A DNA stretch of 64,000 nucleotides from Dehalococcoidia bacterium (GCA_022828105.1 JAJEJC010000007.1:268885-332884), one strand, 5' to 3'. Numbered from the stretch's first letter, positions 1 to 10,200 are shown. A program made the numbers and translations. Notes: generated by a model not told the origin, from the letters alone.

Positions 1-791
1 TGAGCATCACCGGCTATCCGGACGAGCCGCCGGCGAGGCCGGGCACGTCGATCGGCGACATCTGCGGCGGTCTCTACACGGCGATCGGCATCCTTGCCGC
101 GCTGCGCGAGCGCGATCGGAGCGGGCATGGGCAATCGGTCGACATCTCGATGCTCGACTGCCAGATCGCGATCCTCGAGAACGCCGTCGCGCGGTACTTC
201 GCGACCGGCCAGGAGCCTGGGCCGCTGGGGACGCGGCACCCGTCGGCCACGCCCTTCCAGGCATTCCCCACCGCCGACGGCTGGATGGTTGTCGCGCTCT
301 CATGGGGCATCGCGACGCAGTGGGAGATCTTCTGCGCCGAGCTTGGATTGCCGGAACTCGTCGGCGACGAGCGCTTCGACACGTCGTTCAAACGCACGGA
401 GAATCACGCCGAACTCGAGCCGTTGTTGTTCGAAGCGACGCGGACGCAGAGCACCGACCACTGGGTCACGCTGTTCTCGCAATACGGCATTCCGATCGGC
501 GCGTTGAACACGATTGGCCAGGCGGTCAACCAGGAACAGATCGCCGCGCGCGAGATGATCACGACGGTCCAACATCCCGTCGCCGGTGACGTCACGATGG
601 CGGCTTCGCCGCTCAAGCTCTCACGGACGCCAGGGCGCGTGTACGGCTACGGCCCGCAGTTTGGCCAGGACACGTGCGCAATCCTCAAGGACTGGTTGTC
701 CATGTCAGAAGCCGAGATCAATGCGCTGGCCGAGTCCGGCGTCGTCCTGACCGAAGGCGGGCCGGACATCGCCGCGTATCTGAGCGCGTAG
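1..791 (+). CDS. CaiB/BaiF class III CoA-transferase, 3' part
   Basis: The 5' end lies before the window; the frame is open from base 3 and stops with TAG at 789-791, leaving about 262 residues. Family III CoA-transferases move CoA between carboxylic acids through an Asp-bound acyl anhydride. The fragment shows the family core GTSIGDICGG, then GHGQSVDISMLD, in which the last D (codon 156-158) sits where formyl-CoA transferase has its catalytic Asp169. The C-terminal small domain follows (AAREMI and the SPLKLSRTPGR segment near the end). It is the only one of the seven CoA-transferase domains in this window that keeps Asp at this place. The substrate cannot be told. It is one base from the next gene and is probably co-transcribed with it. 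Confidence 0.9.
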   Translation, partial: SITGYPDEPPARPGTSIGDICGGLYTAIGILAALRERDRSGHGQSVDISMLDCQIAILENAVARYFATGQEPGPLGTRHPSATPFQAFPTADGWMVVALSWGIATQWEIFCAELGLPELVGDERFDTSFKRTENHAELEPLLFEATRTQSTDHWVTLFSQYGIPIGALNTIGQAVNQEQIAAREMITTVQHPVAGDVTMAASPLKLSRTPGRVYGYGPQFGQDTCAILKDWLSMSEAEINALAESGVVLTEGGPDIAAYLSA

Positions 792-792
792 C

Positions 793-1152
793 GTGAAGAT
801 CAGACCTCTACTGTCGCGGATTCGATCGACGATCAAGCGGCGACTTCGTCCCGAGCCGATCGAGATCGAGCTGGACGTCGTCGAGCAACTGATCGTGCAA
901 CACCTGCTGCTGGTTGAGCAGGCCTCCTTCGACGAACTTGTTGACGCCGTTCTTGTCTCAAGGCCGACGGCGAATCAGCAGCAGGTGCGGCTTTCGTTGA
1001 TTCGCTTCGAGTCGTTCCGCCTGATCAATCGCATCATCCATCCCGAATTGGAATCCGGAATGCAGATGTCGTTTACGCTCACTGCGGATGGTCAGCGGCT
1101 CAAGGCGGTCATTCCCGCCGTGCCTCGATCTCGAATCCAGACCTGGTTGTAG
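793..1152 (+). CDS. small winged-helix-like hypothetical protein
   Basis: A 119-residue protein starting with GTG one base after the stop of the CoA-transferase, so it is probably translated by coupling. The N-terminus is very basic (RIRSTIKRRLRP, about residues 8-19). The rest looks helical and ends in a segment (FTLTADGQRLKAVIP) resembling the beta-wing of winged-helix DNA-binding proteins of the MarR/PadR kind. I do not recognise the family. The winged-helix reading is inference from this one segment. A transcription-related role or a structural role are both open. Confidence 0.55.
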   Translation: MKIRPLLSRIRSTIKRRLRPEPIEIELDVVEQLIVQHLLLVEQASFDELVDAVLVSRPTANQQQVRLSLIRFESFRLINRIIHPELESGMQMSFTLTADGQRLKAVIPAVPRSRIQTWL

Positions 1153-1178
1153 GCGCATGCCGCGTTGGAGGAGTCCCA

Positions 1179-2177
1179 ATGGCGAAGTTCAAGGTGTACC
1201 ACGTCGATTCACGACCCGAGCGCCAGCCTCATGTGGCGGAGGCGGCGGAGTTGGCCAAGGCGGATGCCGAACTGGTGCCGCTTAGCCTGGAGCAGCAGGA
1301 GAATATTCCTGCGCACGTCACCGACGCCGACGGCATCATCTGCGGATACCGGCAAGTCGGTAAGGACATCTTCGATGCCGCGCCCAATCTCAAGGTGGTC
1401 GTCCGCTACGGCATCGGCTTCGACAACATCGACTGGCAGACCGCCGTCGATTACGACATCGTCGTCTGCAACATCACCGACTACTGCATCAACGAGGTCG
1501 CGACCCACGCGATCTCGCTGCTGCTGGCGCTGAACCGCAAGCTGATCGCGCACAACGATGCCGCCCGCGCCGGCGAGCGCGTGCCGCTGGGACCGTCGGG
1601 ACCTCTGTATGGCGAGACCCTGGGTCTGGTCGCCTTTGGCCACATCGCGCAGCAGGCAGCCATCCGCGCCCAGGCCTTCGGTCTCGACGTGATCGCCTAC
1701 GACCCCTTCCAAGACCCGGCAGTTGCGGAGGCCGCCGGCGTGCGGCTGACTTCCCTCGAAGAGGTGATGCAGGCGGACTACGTATCGGTGCACCCGCCGC
1801 TCAGTCCGGAGACGCGCGGGTTGGTCGGCGCGGACCAACTGGCCCTGATGAAGCCGACGGCCTACCTGATTACGACCTGCCGCGGAGGCGTCGTCGACGA
1901 GCGGGCGTTGTACAACGCCCTGAAGCGCGGTCAACTTGCGGGCGCCGGCGTTGATGTCTGGGATCCCGAACCGGTCCACAAGGATCACCCGCTGCTTGAG
2001 TTCGACAACGTGATCGCCACGCCGCACTCGGCCTTCTACTCCGACAACTCGATGCCGCTGCTGCTCCAGCGAGTCGGCGAGGCCGCCGCCGATGTGCTGC
2101 AGGGTTACATGCCGCGTTCCGTGGTAAACAGAGCCGTCCTGGACCGCGTCTCGCTGTCGCCGCATCCTGAGCGCTAG
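1179..2177 (+). CDS. D-isomer-specific 2-hydroxyacid dehydrogenase family protein (CtBP-like)
   Basis: A 332-residue protein with a good ribosome site (GGAGG) ahead of the ATG. The family reduces 2-oxo acids or oxidises D-2-hydroxy acids with NAD(P). The three catalytic residues are present: Arg235 (TTCRGG), Glu264 (DPEP) and His283 (TPHS). RYGIGFDNID at about 76-85 is typical of the substrate-domain junction. The nucleotide-binding loop is odd: where GxGxxG is expected, the protein reads AFGHIA (152-157), so the first and third glycines are alanines. The neighbouring aldolase and Ldh2-type dehydrogenase suggest hydroxy/oxo-acid catabolism. The exact substrate is unknown. Confidence 0.88.
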   Translation: MAKFKVYHVDSRPERQPHVAEAAELAKADAELVPLSLEQQENIPAHVTDADGIICGYRQVGKDIFDAAPNLKVVVRYGIGFDNIDWQTAVDYDIVVCNITDYCINEVATHAISLLLALNRKLIAHNDAARAGERVPLGPSGPLYGETLGLVAFGHIAQQAAIRAQAFGLDVIAYDPFQDPAVAEAAGVRLTSLEEVMQADYVSVHPPLSPETRGLVGADQLALMKPTAYLITTCRGGVVDERALYNALKRGQLAGAGVDVWDPEPVHKDHPLLEFDNVIATPHSAFYSDNSMPLLLQRVGEAAADVLQGYMPRSVVNRAVLDRVSLSPHPER

Positions 2178-2365
2178 GCCGCCAACGGATCGGCCGCTCT
2201 GTCCCCGGCTGCCGCTCGGCATTCCCGCTCGGCGTTGAGACACGCAACGAGGTCGTTCGCCTCGCAGAGAACTTCGATCCATCGTGTACGCTTTTCTGCA
2301 ATGTGGACAACATTTGGGCGGCCGACTGACCACGCTCAGACGGCTTGGGGCACGGAGGATTGCCA

Positions 2366-3142
2366 ATGCGACCGAACACGGTGAAGCGGCTCTGGGCTGA
2401 GGGCAAGCCGGCGTTTGGCGCTTGGCTCGGCACCTGCTCGCCACTTGCCGCCGAATCGATGGCGCATCAGGGTTGGGACTGGCTCGTGGTTGACGGCGAA
2501 CACTCGCCGGTTGACCTCCAGACCATGATTCAGATGTTCCAGGCCATCTCGACCACCGACACGATTCCCATGGCGCGAGCGCAGTGGAACGACCCGGTGA
2601 TCATCAAGCGCATCCTCGACGGCGGCGCCTACGGCGTCGTGATTCCCTGGGTCAACAACCGCGCCGAGGCGGAGCAGGCCGTCTCGGCCTGTCGCTACCC
2701 GCCCGACGGTCTGCGCGGCTTCGGCGCGTATCGAGGCTTCCTCTACGGCGGCCCCGACTACGGCGACGAAGCGAACAACGAGATTGCCTGCATCATTCAG
2801 ATCGAGACGATCGAGGCAGTCGAGCGGATCGACGAAATCCTTTCGGTTCCGGGCATCGACGCGACCTGCATCGGCCCCGCCGACCTGGCCAAGTCGATGG
2901 GCATCCCGGTCCGGCCGGACAACCCTCACCCGGACCACGTCGCCGCCTGCGCCGAGGTGCTTGCTGCCTCGCAGCGGATCGACAATCGCGTCGCGCCGGG
3001 CATCTTCACGTCCGGCCCGGTCGAAGCCAAGCGCCGCGCCGAAGAGGGCTGGCTCTACATCCCCTCCGGCAGCGACGGGCAATTCATGGCTCAGGCGTCG
3101 GCCCAGGGCTTACGTACCGTTCGAAACTACGGTCAGGATTAG
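2366..3142 (+). CDS. HpcH/HpaI-family class II aldolase (2-keto-3-deoxy-acid aldolase type)
   Basis: A 258-residue protein. The ATG at 2366 is preferred over an upstream TTG at 2345 because GGAGG lies seven bases before it. The family cleaves 4-hydroxy-2-oxo acids to pyruvate and an aldehyde using a divalent metal. Visible family marks are the GEH motif (His46), Arg71, the metal-binding glutamate in QIET (about 147), and GPADL (170-174) with its metal-ligand Asp. The length is normal. It lies two bases before an Ldh2-family dehydrogenase, with a 2-hydroxyacid dehydrogenase upstream, as in rhamnonate- or sugar-acid-type pathways. The natural substrate is not determined by the sequence. Confidence 0.9.
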   Translation: MRPNTVKRLWAEGKPAFGAWLGTCSPLAAESMAHQGWDWLVVDGEHSPVDLQTMIQMFQAISTTDTIPMARAQWNDPVIIKRILDGGAYGVVIPWVNNRAEAEQAVSACRYPPDGLRGFGAYRGFLYGGPDYGDEANNEIACIIQIETIEAVERIDEILSVPGIDATCIGPADLAKSMGIPVRPDNPHPDHVAACAEVLAASQRIDNRVAPGIFTSGPVEAKRRAEEGWLYIPSGSDGQFMAQASAQGLRTVRNYGQD

Positions 3143-3144
3143 CC

Positions 3145-4257
3145 ATGGCCTGGACCGGACGCGAAGCGCCCGAGACTCGGCGGCGCTTCGACGCGGCGCA
3201 GTTGCGCGGATTCACGTCGGCGGTGCTGCAGTCCTACGGCGTTCCCACCGACGACGCAGACATCGGCGCTGATGTCTTGATCGACGCCGACCTGGTCGGC
3301 ATCGACTCGCACGGCATCGCTCACCTGCCCTGGCACATTGGCTATGCGCCGGGATTCGAGTCCGGCGTCGTCAATCCCACACCGGAGATCAAGGTCCTGA
3401 GGGAGACGCCGGTGTCGGCCGCCTGGGACGGCGACGGCGGGTTTGGCACCATCGTATGCCACAAGGCGATGTCGACCTGCATCGAGAAGGCGCAAACCAG
3501 CGGTCTGGGCATGGTCACCGTGCGCAACGGGCGACACTTCGGCGCCGCCGGCTACTACGCACACATGGCCGTTGAGCACGACCTGATTGGTCTGGCGATG
3601 TGTAACGCGCCGCCGATCGGGCTCGCATCGGGCGGCAAGCGCCGGGTCTACGGCACGAACCCGATTGCGATGGCGGCGCCGGTCGAGGGCGACACGCCGT
3701 TTCGCCTCGACATCGCGACGACCGCAGTGGCCGGCGGCAAGCTCGAGATCGCCGGCCGGCAAGGTAAGCCGCTGCCCGTCGGTTGGGCGCTCGACGAAGA
3801 CGGCCAACACACCGACGACCCGTTCATCCTGCGCAAGAACGGCGGCCTGTTGCCGCTGGGGTCGACGATCACGACCAGCTCGCACAAGGGCTACGGGCTC
3901 GGACTGATGGTGGACATCCTCACCGGCGTGCTCTCAGGCGACGGGTCGGGCATGTTCATTCCCCGAGGACAGAACCTGATCCAGGGCCAGTGGTTCGCCG
4001 CTTGGCGGATCGACCTGTTTTGCGATCCGGACGAGTTCAAGGCGAGCATGAAGCAGATGGTCGACGCCATCCGCGACGTGCCGCCCGTGGACGAAGTGGA
4101 GCGCGTCGTGATCCCCGGTGACCCGGAGGAGATGGCTCGGTCGGACCGCAGCCAGCACGGCGTGCCGCTGGACGATGAGACGATTGAACAGCTGATCACG
4201 CTGGGAGAGCAACGCGGCGTCGCATTCCCGGCCCCAGTACAGGGAGGCGAAGCGTAG
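3145..4257 (+). CDS. Ldh2-family (malate/L-lactate/ureidoglycolate-type) dehydrogenase
   Basis: A 370-residue NAD(P)-dependent oxidoreductase of the Ldh2/YlbC family, which reduces or oxidises short 2-oxo or 2-hydroxy acids with a non-Rossmann fold. The ATG is two bases after the aldolase stop. Family marks are IDSHGIAHLP (53-62) with its catalytic His, the segment GRHFGAAGYYA, GTNPIAMA and the C-terminal HKGYGLGLMVDIL. The same frame stays open for 187 codons upstream, but that stretch only shadows the aldolase gene. The coupling to the aldolase suggests they handle successive steps, for instance interconverting the oxo and hydroxy acid. Substrate unknown. Confidence 0.9.
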   Translation: MAWTGREAPETRRRFDAAQLRGFTSAVLQSYGVPTDDADIGADVLIDADLVGIDSHGIAHLPWHIGYAPGFESGVVNPTPEIKVLRETPVSAAWDGDGGFGTIVCHKAMSTCIEKAQTSGLGMVTVRNGRHFGAAGYYAHMAVEHDLIGLAMCNAPPIGLASGGKRRVYGTNPIAMAAPVEGDTPFRLDIATTAVAGGKLEIAGRQGKPLPVGWALDEDGQHTDDPFILRKNGGLLPLGSTITTSSHKGYGLGLMVDILTGVLSGDGSGMFIPRGQNLIQGQWFAAWRIDLFCDPDEFKASMKQMVDAIRDVPPVDEVERVVIPGDPEEMARSDRSQHGVPLDDETIEQLITLGEQRGVAFPAPVQGGEA

Positions 4258-4745
4258 TGGTAGAGACCAACACTCTGACCGACAGTCTGATTGAGAGCAT
4301 CCTCAACAACTACGCGCGCGCAGCGGGGGTGTTCGATCCGAACCGGCTGGAAGTGTGGGAGGAGCTCGGACTGACGATGTCCCAGCTCCGCGTGCTCCAC
4401 CTATTGCAGGCCGGTCCCGGCACTCCGGCGGGAGCCGTGGCCGCGTTTCTCAAGGTACGGCCTTCGACGGCAACCGGGATCGTCGATCGGCTCGTGCGTG
4501 ACGGTCTCGTGCGCCGCGAGCGGGACGATCTGGATCGTCGGCGTGTCCGCATCTGGCTGACCGACCAGGGCATGAAAGTCATCAACGAGATTCGCACGCG
4601 CAATCGCGCGGTGATCTGGAAGATCTTCCGCAACTTCAGCGAGCAAGAGCTACAGGAAATCAATCGCACCTTTGCCCTGTTAACCTCGGAGGCAGAACGT
4701 CAGGGCGTGCTCGCGCCCTGGCCGCCCGATCCAGAGGTGATGTAA
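4257..4745 (+). CDS. MarR-family transcriptional regulator
   Basis: A 162-residue winged-helix repressor-type protein. It starts at a GTG that shares one base with the stop of the preceding dehydrogenase. The MarR core is clear: LTMSQLRVLHLL (about 41-52), the recognition region RPSTATGIVDRLVRDGLVRRERDDLDRRRVRIWLTDQG with the family DRR wing, then a dimerisation helix. Its stop overlaps the start of the exporter gene (TAATG). MarR proteins often control a neighbouring exporter in response to a phenolic or drug-like ligand, so it likely regulates the exporter and perhaps the whole block. Confidence 0.93.
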   Translation: MVETNTLTDSLIESILNNYARAAGVFDPNRLEVWEELGLTMSQLRVLHLLQAGPGTPAGAVAAFLKVRPSTATGIVDRLVRDGLVRRERDDLDRRRVRIWLTDQGMKVINEIRTRNRAVIWKIFRNFSEQELQEINRTFALLTSEAERQGVLAPWPPDPEVM

Positions 4746-6676
4746 TGGCAATGGGCCCGCCCGGCGGTGGCAACGGTCAGTCGCCGGGCGCGCCCGGCGG
4801 GCCGCCGATGACACAGGGTGGACCGCCTCCGGGCATGGGCGGCATGGGCGAAGTGCCGCCGGGATGGATGCTGCCGCAGCGCCGCAAGGTGCTGATCATG
4901 GTCTGCGTCATGCTGGCGCTGTTCCTGGCCGCCCTCGACCAGACGATCTGGAGCGTCGCCGCGCCCAAGGCGGTCGGCGACCTCGGCGGTCTCGATCTCT
5001 TCGCCTGGCCGGCTACTTCGTACCTGCTCGGCTCCACTGTCATCGTTCCGATCATCGGCAAACTCTCGGACGCGCACGGGCGCAAACCGTATCTGCTAGC
5101 CGGGATCGTCATCTTTCTGATTTCCTCGGCACTCTGCGGCGCGTCGGGGTCGATGTGGGAGTTGATTGGCTTTCGGCTGCTGCAAGGCTTCGGCGCGGCG
5201 TTCATCATGGCCAACGCCTTCACCACGATGGGCGACTACTTCGCCCCGGCCGAGCGCGGACGCTGGGCAGGCATCATTGCCGGTACGTTCGCGCTGGCCA
5301 GCATCATCGGTCCGCTTGCCGGCGGCGTGCTGACCGACGAGCTCTCCTGGCGCTGGGTCTTCTACATCAACATTCCCGTCGGCGGCCTCGGGCTGCTGGC
5401 GATTTCCATGCTGATGCCGCGGCAGAAACCGCAGCATCCCAACCGCGAGCCCACCGACTGGCTCGGCGCAGGACTATTGATCGTCGCCGTCACGCCGCTG
5501 TTGCTCGCCTTCTCGATGGGCGGCAACCAATTCGTCTGGCTCGACTCACCTATCGTCGCCTGCCTGATCATCGCGGTCGTTGGAGCCGCGGCCTGGTGGC
5601 GGACGGCGCGGCGCAAGGGTGAACACGGCATCATGCCGCTGCCGATGTTCCGCAACCGGTTGTACCTGTTCTGCACGGTGGTGATGTTCTTGATCGGCAT
5701 CGCCATGATGGGCGCGATGTTCAACCTGCCCTTCTTCCTGCAGGGCGCGCAGGGCATCTCGGCCACGAACTCCGGACTCGTCACCCTGCCGATGAGCCTG
5801 GGCGTCGTCCCCGCATCGATCGTCGCCGGCCAGATCCTGTCCAGAACCGGGCGCTACAAGCCGCTCGCAATCCTTGGCGGCGGCGGAGCCGCGTTCGCGC
5901 TGTTCATGCTCTCGCAGCTCAACGTCGATTCGGACCTGAACATGGCGCGCATCTACATGTTCATCATGGGCGCGTCGATGGGCATTCTGATGCCGCTCTA
6001 TTCGCTCCTGATGCAGAACTCGCTGCCGTTCAGGCTGTTGGGGGTCGGCACGGCGACGAATCAGTTCTTCCGTCAAATGGGCGCTGCCATGGGCATCTCC
6101 CTGTTCGGGGCCATGATTGTGTCCGGATTCTCCTCGCAGTTGAGCAAGGCGTTCCCGGATGGCTACGAGCGGCTCAAGGAGCAACCCGAGATCCTGCTGA
6201 ACCCGGAGGCGTTACAGGGATTCCGGCAACAAATCGAACTACAAGCCCCGGGGACTGCCGAGGGCGTGATTCAGGCGGCGCGCGAGGCCCTGGCGGTGCC
6301 GGTGACCGACGTGTTCCTGTACGGCGCAATCGTCATGGCATTGGTGCTCGCCATCGCCGTGATCCTGCCCAGGGTCCGGTTCCAGACGCAGGAAGAAATG
6401 ATGGCCGAGGCTCGAGCGGCGGCCGCTGCCAATCGACCAACCGGATCGCCGAACGGCGGTCGGCCGCCCGGCGCGTCCGACGGTCGCTCGTCCTCTCCCT
6501 ACCTGGACTCTGCGGAACCTTCTGCGTTCGCAAGTTCTAGAGTGGGAACAGTCCCTGAAACAGCTCCGCTTGCCGAGACATCGGCGAACGGAGGAAGCGG
6601 GAACGGAATGCACGAATCGGCGCCGATGATTGCGTCCTGGGCGACGCAACGGTCCCGACAACCCGACAGCGCATAA
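4745..6676 (+). CDS. MFS exporter, DHA2 (EmrB/QacA-like) 14-TM family
   Basis: A 643-residue inner-membrane proton antiporter. It overlaps the MarR gene by one base. After a Gly/Pro/Met-rich, probably disordered N-terminal tail of about 40 residues comes LDQTIWSVAAPKAV, the DHA2 first-helix signature, and motif A (GKLSDAHGRKP). Hydrophobic segments continue to about residue 560 and fit 14 helices. The C-terminal tail of about 90 residues is rich in Ala, Gly, Pro and Ser and looks disordered. The family exports drugs, dyes or metabolites. The pairing with MarR supports ligand-induced expression. The low-complexity ends are longer than is usual for the family. Confidence 0.93.
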   Translation: MAMGPPGGGNGQSPGAPGGPPMTQGGPPPGMGGMGEVPPGWMLPQRRKVLIMVCVMLALFLAALDQTIWSVAAPKAVGDLGGLDLFAWPATSYLLGSTVIVPIIGKLSDAHGRKPYLLAGIVIFLISSALCGASGSMWELIGFRLLQGFGAAFIMANAFTTMGDYFAPAERGRWAGIIAGTFALASIIGPLAGGVLTDELSWRWVFYINIPVGGLGLLAISMLMPRQKPQHPNREPTDWLGAGLLIVAVTPLLLAFSMGGNQFVWLDSPIVACLIIAVVGAAAWWRTARRKGEHGIMPLPMFRNRLYLFCTVVMFLIGIAMMGAMFNLPFFLQGAQGISATNSGLVTLPMSLGVVPASIVAGQILSRTGRYKPLAILGGGGAAFALFMLSQLNVDSDLNMARIYMFIMGASMGILMPLYSLLMQNSLPFRLLGVGTATNQFFRQMGAAMGISLFGAMIVSGFSSQLSKAFPDGYERLKEQPEILLNPEALQGFRQQIELQAPGTAEGVIQAAREALAVPVTDVFLYGAIVMALVLAIAVILPRVRFQTQEEMMAEARAAAAANRPTGSPNGGRPPGASDGRSSSPYLDSAEPSAFASSRVGTVPETAPLAETSANGGSGNGMHESAPMIASWATQRSRQPDSA

Positions 6677-6688
6677 GGCGGACCAAGC

Positions 6689-7183
6689 ATGACCACCCCA
6701 AACGGACACGAACAACCCGACGTTGGCGCCGCGAGCGAGCAGGTCACCAGCACCGTGCTGGCGCTGGACGGCTGGGGTCCGGTTGTCCCCGAACCGGCAA
6801 CCAACGGCACGAACGGCGTCGAGGCCGACACCGCCGTGCGTGACGAGCCGGAAGTCGTTGTCGAAGTTGAACCCGAGGATGATCGCCACCGCGACGCCTG
6901 GTGGGAGCGGCTACAGCAGTCCTTGCACGGCTCGCCGTCGCTACCGTCGGTCGACAGTCAGCTGCTGCGGATTCTTGCCTCCGCCGCGGCGATGTCGATT
7001 GCGGTGTTCGTGGTGATCAGCCTGGGCCGTCGATTGCCGACGCTCGACATCTCGTCGTCAACGCCGTTGGCCAGTTCCGCCGGCCTCCGTCGCCGGCTGG
7101 CGCTCGCCATCGATCCGTCGCTGACGCCGGCGCCGCCGCGAACGGGCAGGTTCTCGATTCTGGCAAGGCTGTTGGAGTTCTGA
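6689..7183 (+). CDS. hypothetical single-pass membrane protein
   Basis: A 164-residue protein twelve bases after the exporter and probably in its operon. Residues 1-75 are acidic and low in structure (VVVEVEPEDD near 56-64). A WWERLQQSL segment and one hydrophobic helix follow at about 92-113 (RILASAAAMSIAVFVVISLG). The rest is a basic, Pro/Ser-rich tail. I do not recognise the family. It could be an accessory protein for the exporter. It ends just before a strong hairpin that separates it from the convergent glutamate synthase gene. Confidence 0.55.
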   Translation: MTTPNGHEQPDVGAASEQVTSTVLALDGWGPVVPEPATNGTNGVEADTAVRDEPEVVVEVEPEDDRHRDAWWERLQQSLHGSPSLPSVDSQLLRILASAAAMSIAVFVVISLGRRLPTLDISSSTPLASSAGLRRRLALAIDPSLTPAPPRTGRFSILARLLEF

Positions 7184-7191
7184 GATCGCGG

Positions 7192-7214
7192 GCGCGGCCG
7201 TCTGGCGGCCGCGC
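7192..7214. terminator. hairpin between convergent genes, likely bidirectional terminator
   Basis: A perfect 9-bp inverted repeat (GCGCGGCCG / CGGCCGCGC) with a five-base loop lies between the convergent stops at 7183 and 7217. No U-tract follows on either strand, so it is a GC-rich hairpin terminator or 3' stabiliser rather than a textbook intrinsic terminator. Confidence 0.55.
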
Positions 7215-7216
7215 GG

Positions 7217-10200
7217 TTACTCCTGCGTCGCGAGCGCGTGGCGGCGCTCTTCGGCCTGTTCGCGGAGCACTCGACGGTAGTCGCGCGGTATCACCTTGAC
7301 CATCTGGCTGACCACGACATCCCAGTTGTCCAGGACCAGGACCTCGTCGGCGAAGGGACTGCCGGTCCGCTCAGCGTGGGTTTCGACCATCTCGGCGAGC
7401 ATGGCGATTTCGTTCGCGTCGCGGACCGGCTCCAGGTCGACCATGGCATGATTGACTCGCGATTCGAGGTCACCCGCCGCGTCCCAGACGTACGCCGTGC
7501 CTCCGCTCATTCCCGCTGCGAAGTTGCGACCGACCGGGCCGAGCACGACGACGGTGCCTCCGGTCATGTACTCGCAGCCGTGATCTCCCACGCCCTCAAC
7601 GACGGCGCGCGCGCCTGAGTTTCTCACCGCGAATCGTTCGCCGGCCCGTCCGGCGACCCAGAGCGTCCCGCCCGTCGCTCCGTAGAGCACGGTGTTGCCA
7701 ACCAGAACGGCGTCGCGGCCGCGGAACCCGGCGTCGGGCCTCGGCGACACGGCGATCATCCCGCCGGCCATGCCTTTGCCCACGTAATCGTTGGCCTCTC
7801 CGACCAGGTACATCCGCATGCCGCGCACGAGGAATGCGCCGAACGACTGACCCGCGGAACCGGCGAAGTGCAGCTCAATCGTGCCGCGTTGCATACCGAG
7901 ATCGCCGTACTGTTGGGCGATGCGTCCGGAAACCCGCGCGCCGACGGCGCGGTGCCTGTTCGTAATCGCAAACTTGGCTGAGATGTGCTCCGAGCGCTCG
8001 ATGTGCGGCTCCAGCATCTGCAGCAGCTCGTCATCCAAGCGGAGGTCGTCCTGTCGATCGTTCCGCTCCTGGTTGCGCATGCGAGGCAAGGACGGATCGG
8101 CCTCGATCGGCGCCAGCAGGCGCGACAGATCCACGGTCCTGGCTCGCTCGCCGGAGCGGGGCGGAATCTGCGTGAGCAGATCGGTTCGACCGATGATGTC
8201 TTCGAGCGACGCGTAACCCAGCTCTGCGAGGATGACGCGCACTTCCTCAGCGACGTGCAGGAGGAAGTCGATCAGCATCTGGGGCTTGCCAAAGTACTTG
8301 GCCCGCAGGTCTTCTCGCTGGGTTGCGACACCCACCGGGCACGTGTTCAGGTGACACTGTCTGGCCATCTTGCAGCCCAATGCAACGAGTGCGGCGGTGC
8401 CGAAGCCGTAGGCTTCTGCGCCGAGCATCGCGGCGACCACCACGTCGCGGCCGGTGTGGAACCCGCCGTCGGTGCGCAGCCGGATCCGTCCCCGCAGTCC
8501 ATTCACGACCAGCGCCTCGTGCGCCTCCTTGACGCCCAACTCCCACGGTGCGCCGGCGTACTTGACCGATGACAACGGCGATGCGCCGGTGCCGCCGTCG
8601 GCGCCGGAGATATGCACGACGTCGGCGTAGGCCTTGGCCACGCCGGTGGCGATCGTGCCCACGCCTTCGCAGGCGACCAGTTTGACGCACACTCGGGCGC
8701 GAGGGTTGGCGATCTTCAAGTCGTAGATGAGCTGCGAGAGGTCTTCGATCGAATAGATGTCGTGGTGCGGCGGCGGCGAGATGAGCTCGACGCCGGGGGT
8801 CGAGTGGCGCAGCATGGCGATGTACTCGGTCACCTTGTGACCCGGAAGTTGTCCGCCCTCGCCCGGCTTGGAACCCTGCGCGATTTTGATCTCGATCTCG
8901 CTCGCGCTGCCCAGATAGGCGGGCGTGACGCCGAAGCGGCCGGATGCGATCTGCTTGATGTGCGAGTTTGCGTCGGACTTGTCGCCCGAGACCAGGAACC
9001 GTCGCGGATCTTCGCCGCCTTCGCCGGTATTCGATGCGGCGCCGAGCGCGTTCATCGCGCGCGCAATGTCCTCATGGGTCTCCGGACTCAGCGCGCCCAG
9101 CGACATCGCACCGGTGCTGAACCTTGGCGTGATCGCGTCGTGCGGCTCGACCTGATCGAGCGGGATCGGCTCGCGGTCCGAGTCGAATCCGAGCATGTCG
9201 CGCAGCGCGGTGGGCTGCCGGTTGTTGGCTCGCTCGGCGTAGACCTGGTACTGCTCGTCACCGCCGCCCTGGACCGCCTTGTGCAGCGCCCGCCAGATCG
9301 GGGGCTCGTTTGCGTGATAGTCCGCGTCCCGCCGGTATCGATACCAGCCGCCGGCCTCGAGACCGTCGGCGGGGTACGCCTGGCCGTGCCTCGCGATCGC
9401 ATCCGCTCCGATTTCCTCGTAACCGATGCCACCGATCCGCGAGAGCGTGCCGGGGAAGGAGCGCTCGACCACTTCCTGGCCGATACCCAGCGCCTCGAAG
9501 ATCTGGGCGCCGTGGTAGGAGGCTCGGGCTGCGATGCCCATCTTCGACATGATCTTGAGAATCCCGGATTCGACCGCCTGGACGTAGTGGTCGATCACCT
9601 CGCCGACTTCCATGTCGTCGAACTCGCCCTCGGCCTGGAGCGAGGCGAGCGTTTGCAGCGCCAGGTGCGGATGGACGGCATCGGCGCCGAAGCCGATCAG
9701 GCAGGAAATCTGGTGCACGTCGCGGGCGTCGCCGCAACTGGCCACGAGCGACGCAGACATACGCTGACCGCTCGCGATCAGGTAGTGATGCACGGTCGAC
9801 ACGGCGAGCAGCATGGGAATCGGCACCCGATCCGTCGCGACGTGCTCGTCGCTGAGCACGATCATGGTGTGACCGTCCTCGATCGCGTTCGCAATGTGGT
9901 CGCAGAGCGCATTGAGCGCCGCCTCCAGACCGGCCGGACCGTCCTCGACCGGAAATGACGTCTCGATTTCGGTTGCCGAGAAGCCCGGCTGCGCGAGATC
10001 GAGCAGGCGCTGCAGGTCGTCGCTGAGCAGCAGCGGCGACCTGAGATGGACAAGTTGTGCTGCATACGCCGACTCTTCGAGCAACGAGTGTCGGCGGCCA
10101 AGCAAGGTGTCGAGTGACATCACATTGCGTTCGCGAATGGAGTCGATCGGCGGATTCGTGACTTGGGCGAACTTCTGCTTGAAGTAGGAGTAGAGCGGGC

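Noticed and set aside
1209-2444. Long open frame antisense to the 2-hydroxyacid dehydrogenase
   Set aside because: Its Arg/Gly/Val-rich composition is typical of a GC-rich antisense shadow, and the sense gene has clear family motifs and a ribosome site.
2584-3144. 187-codon upstream extension of the Ldh2-type dehydrogenase
   Set aside because: It overlaps the aldolase gene in another frame and has an Arg-rich shadow composition; the family start fits the ATG at 3145.
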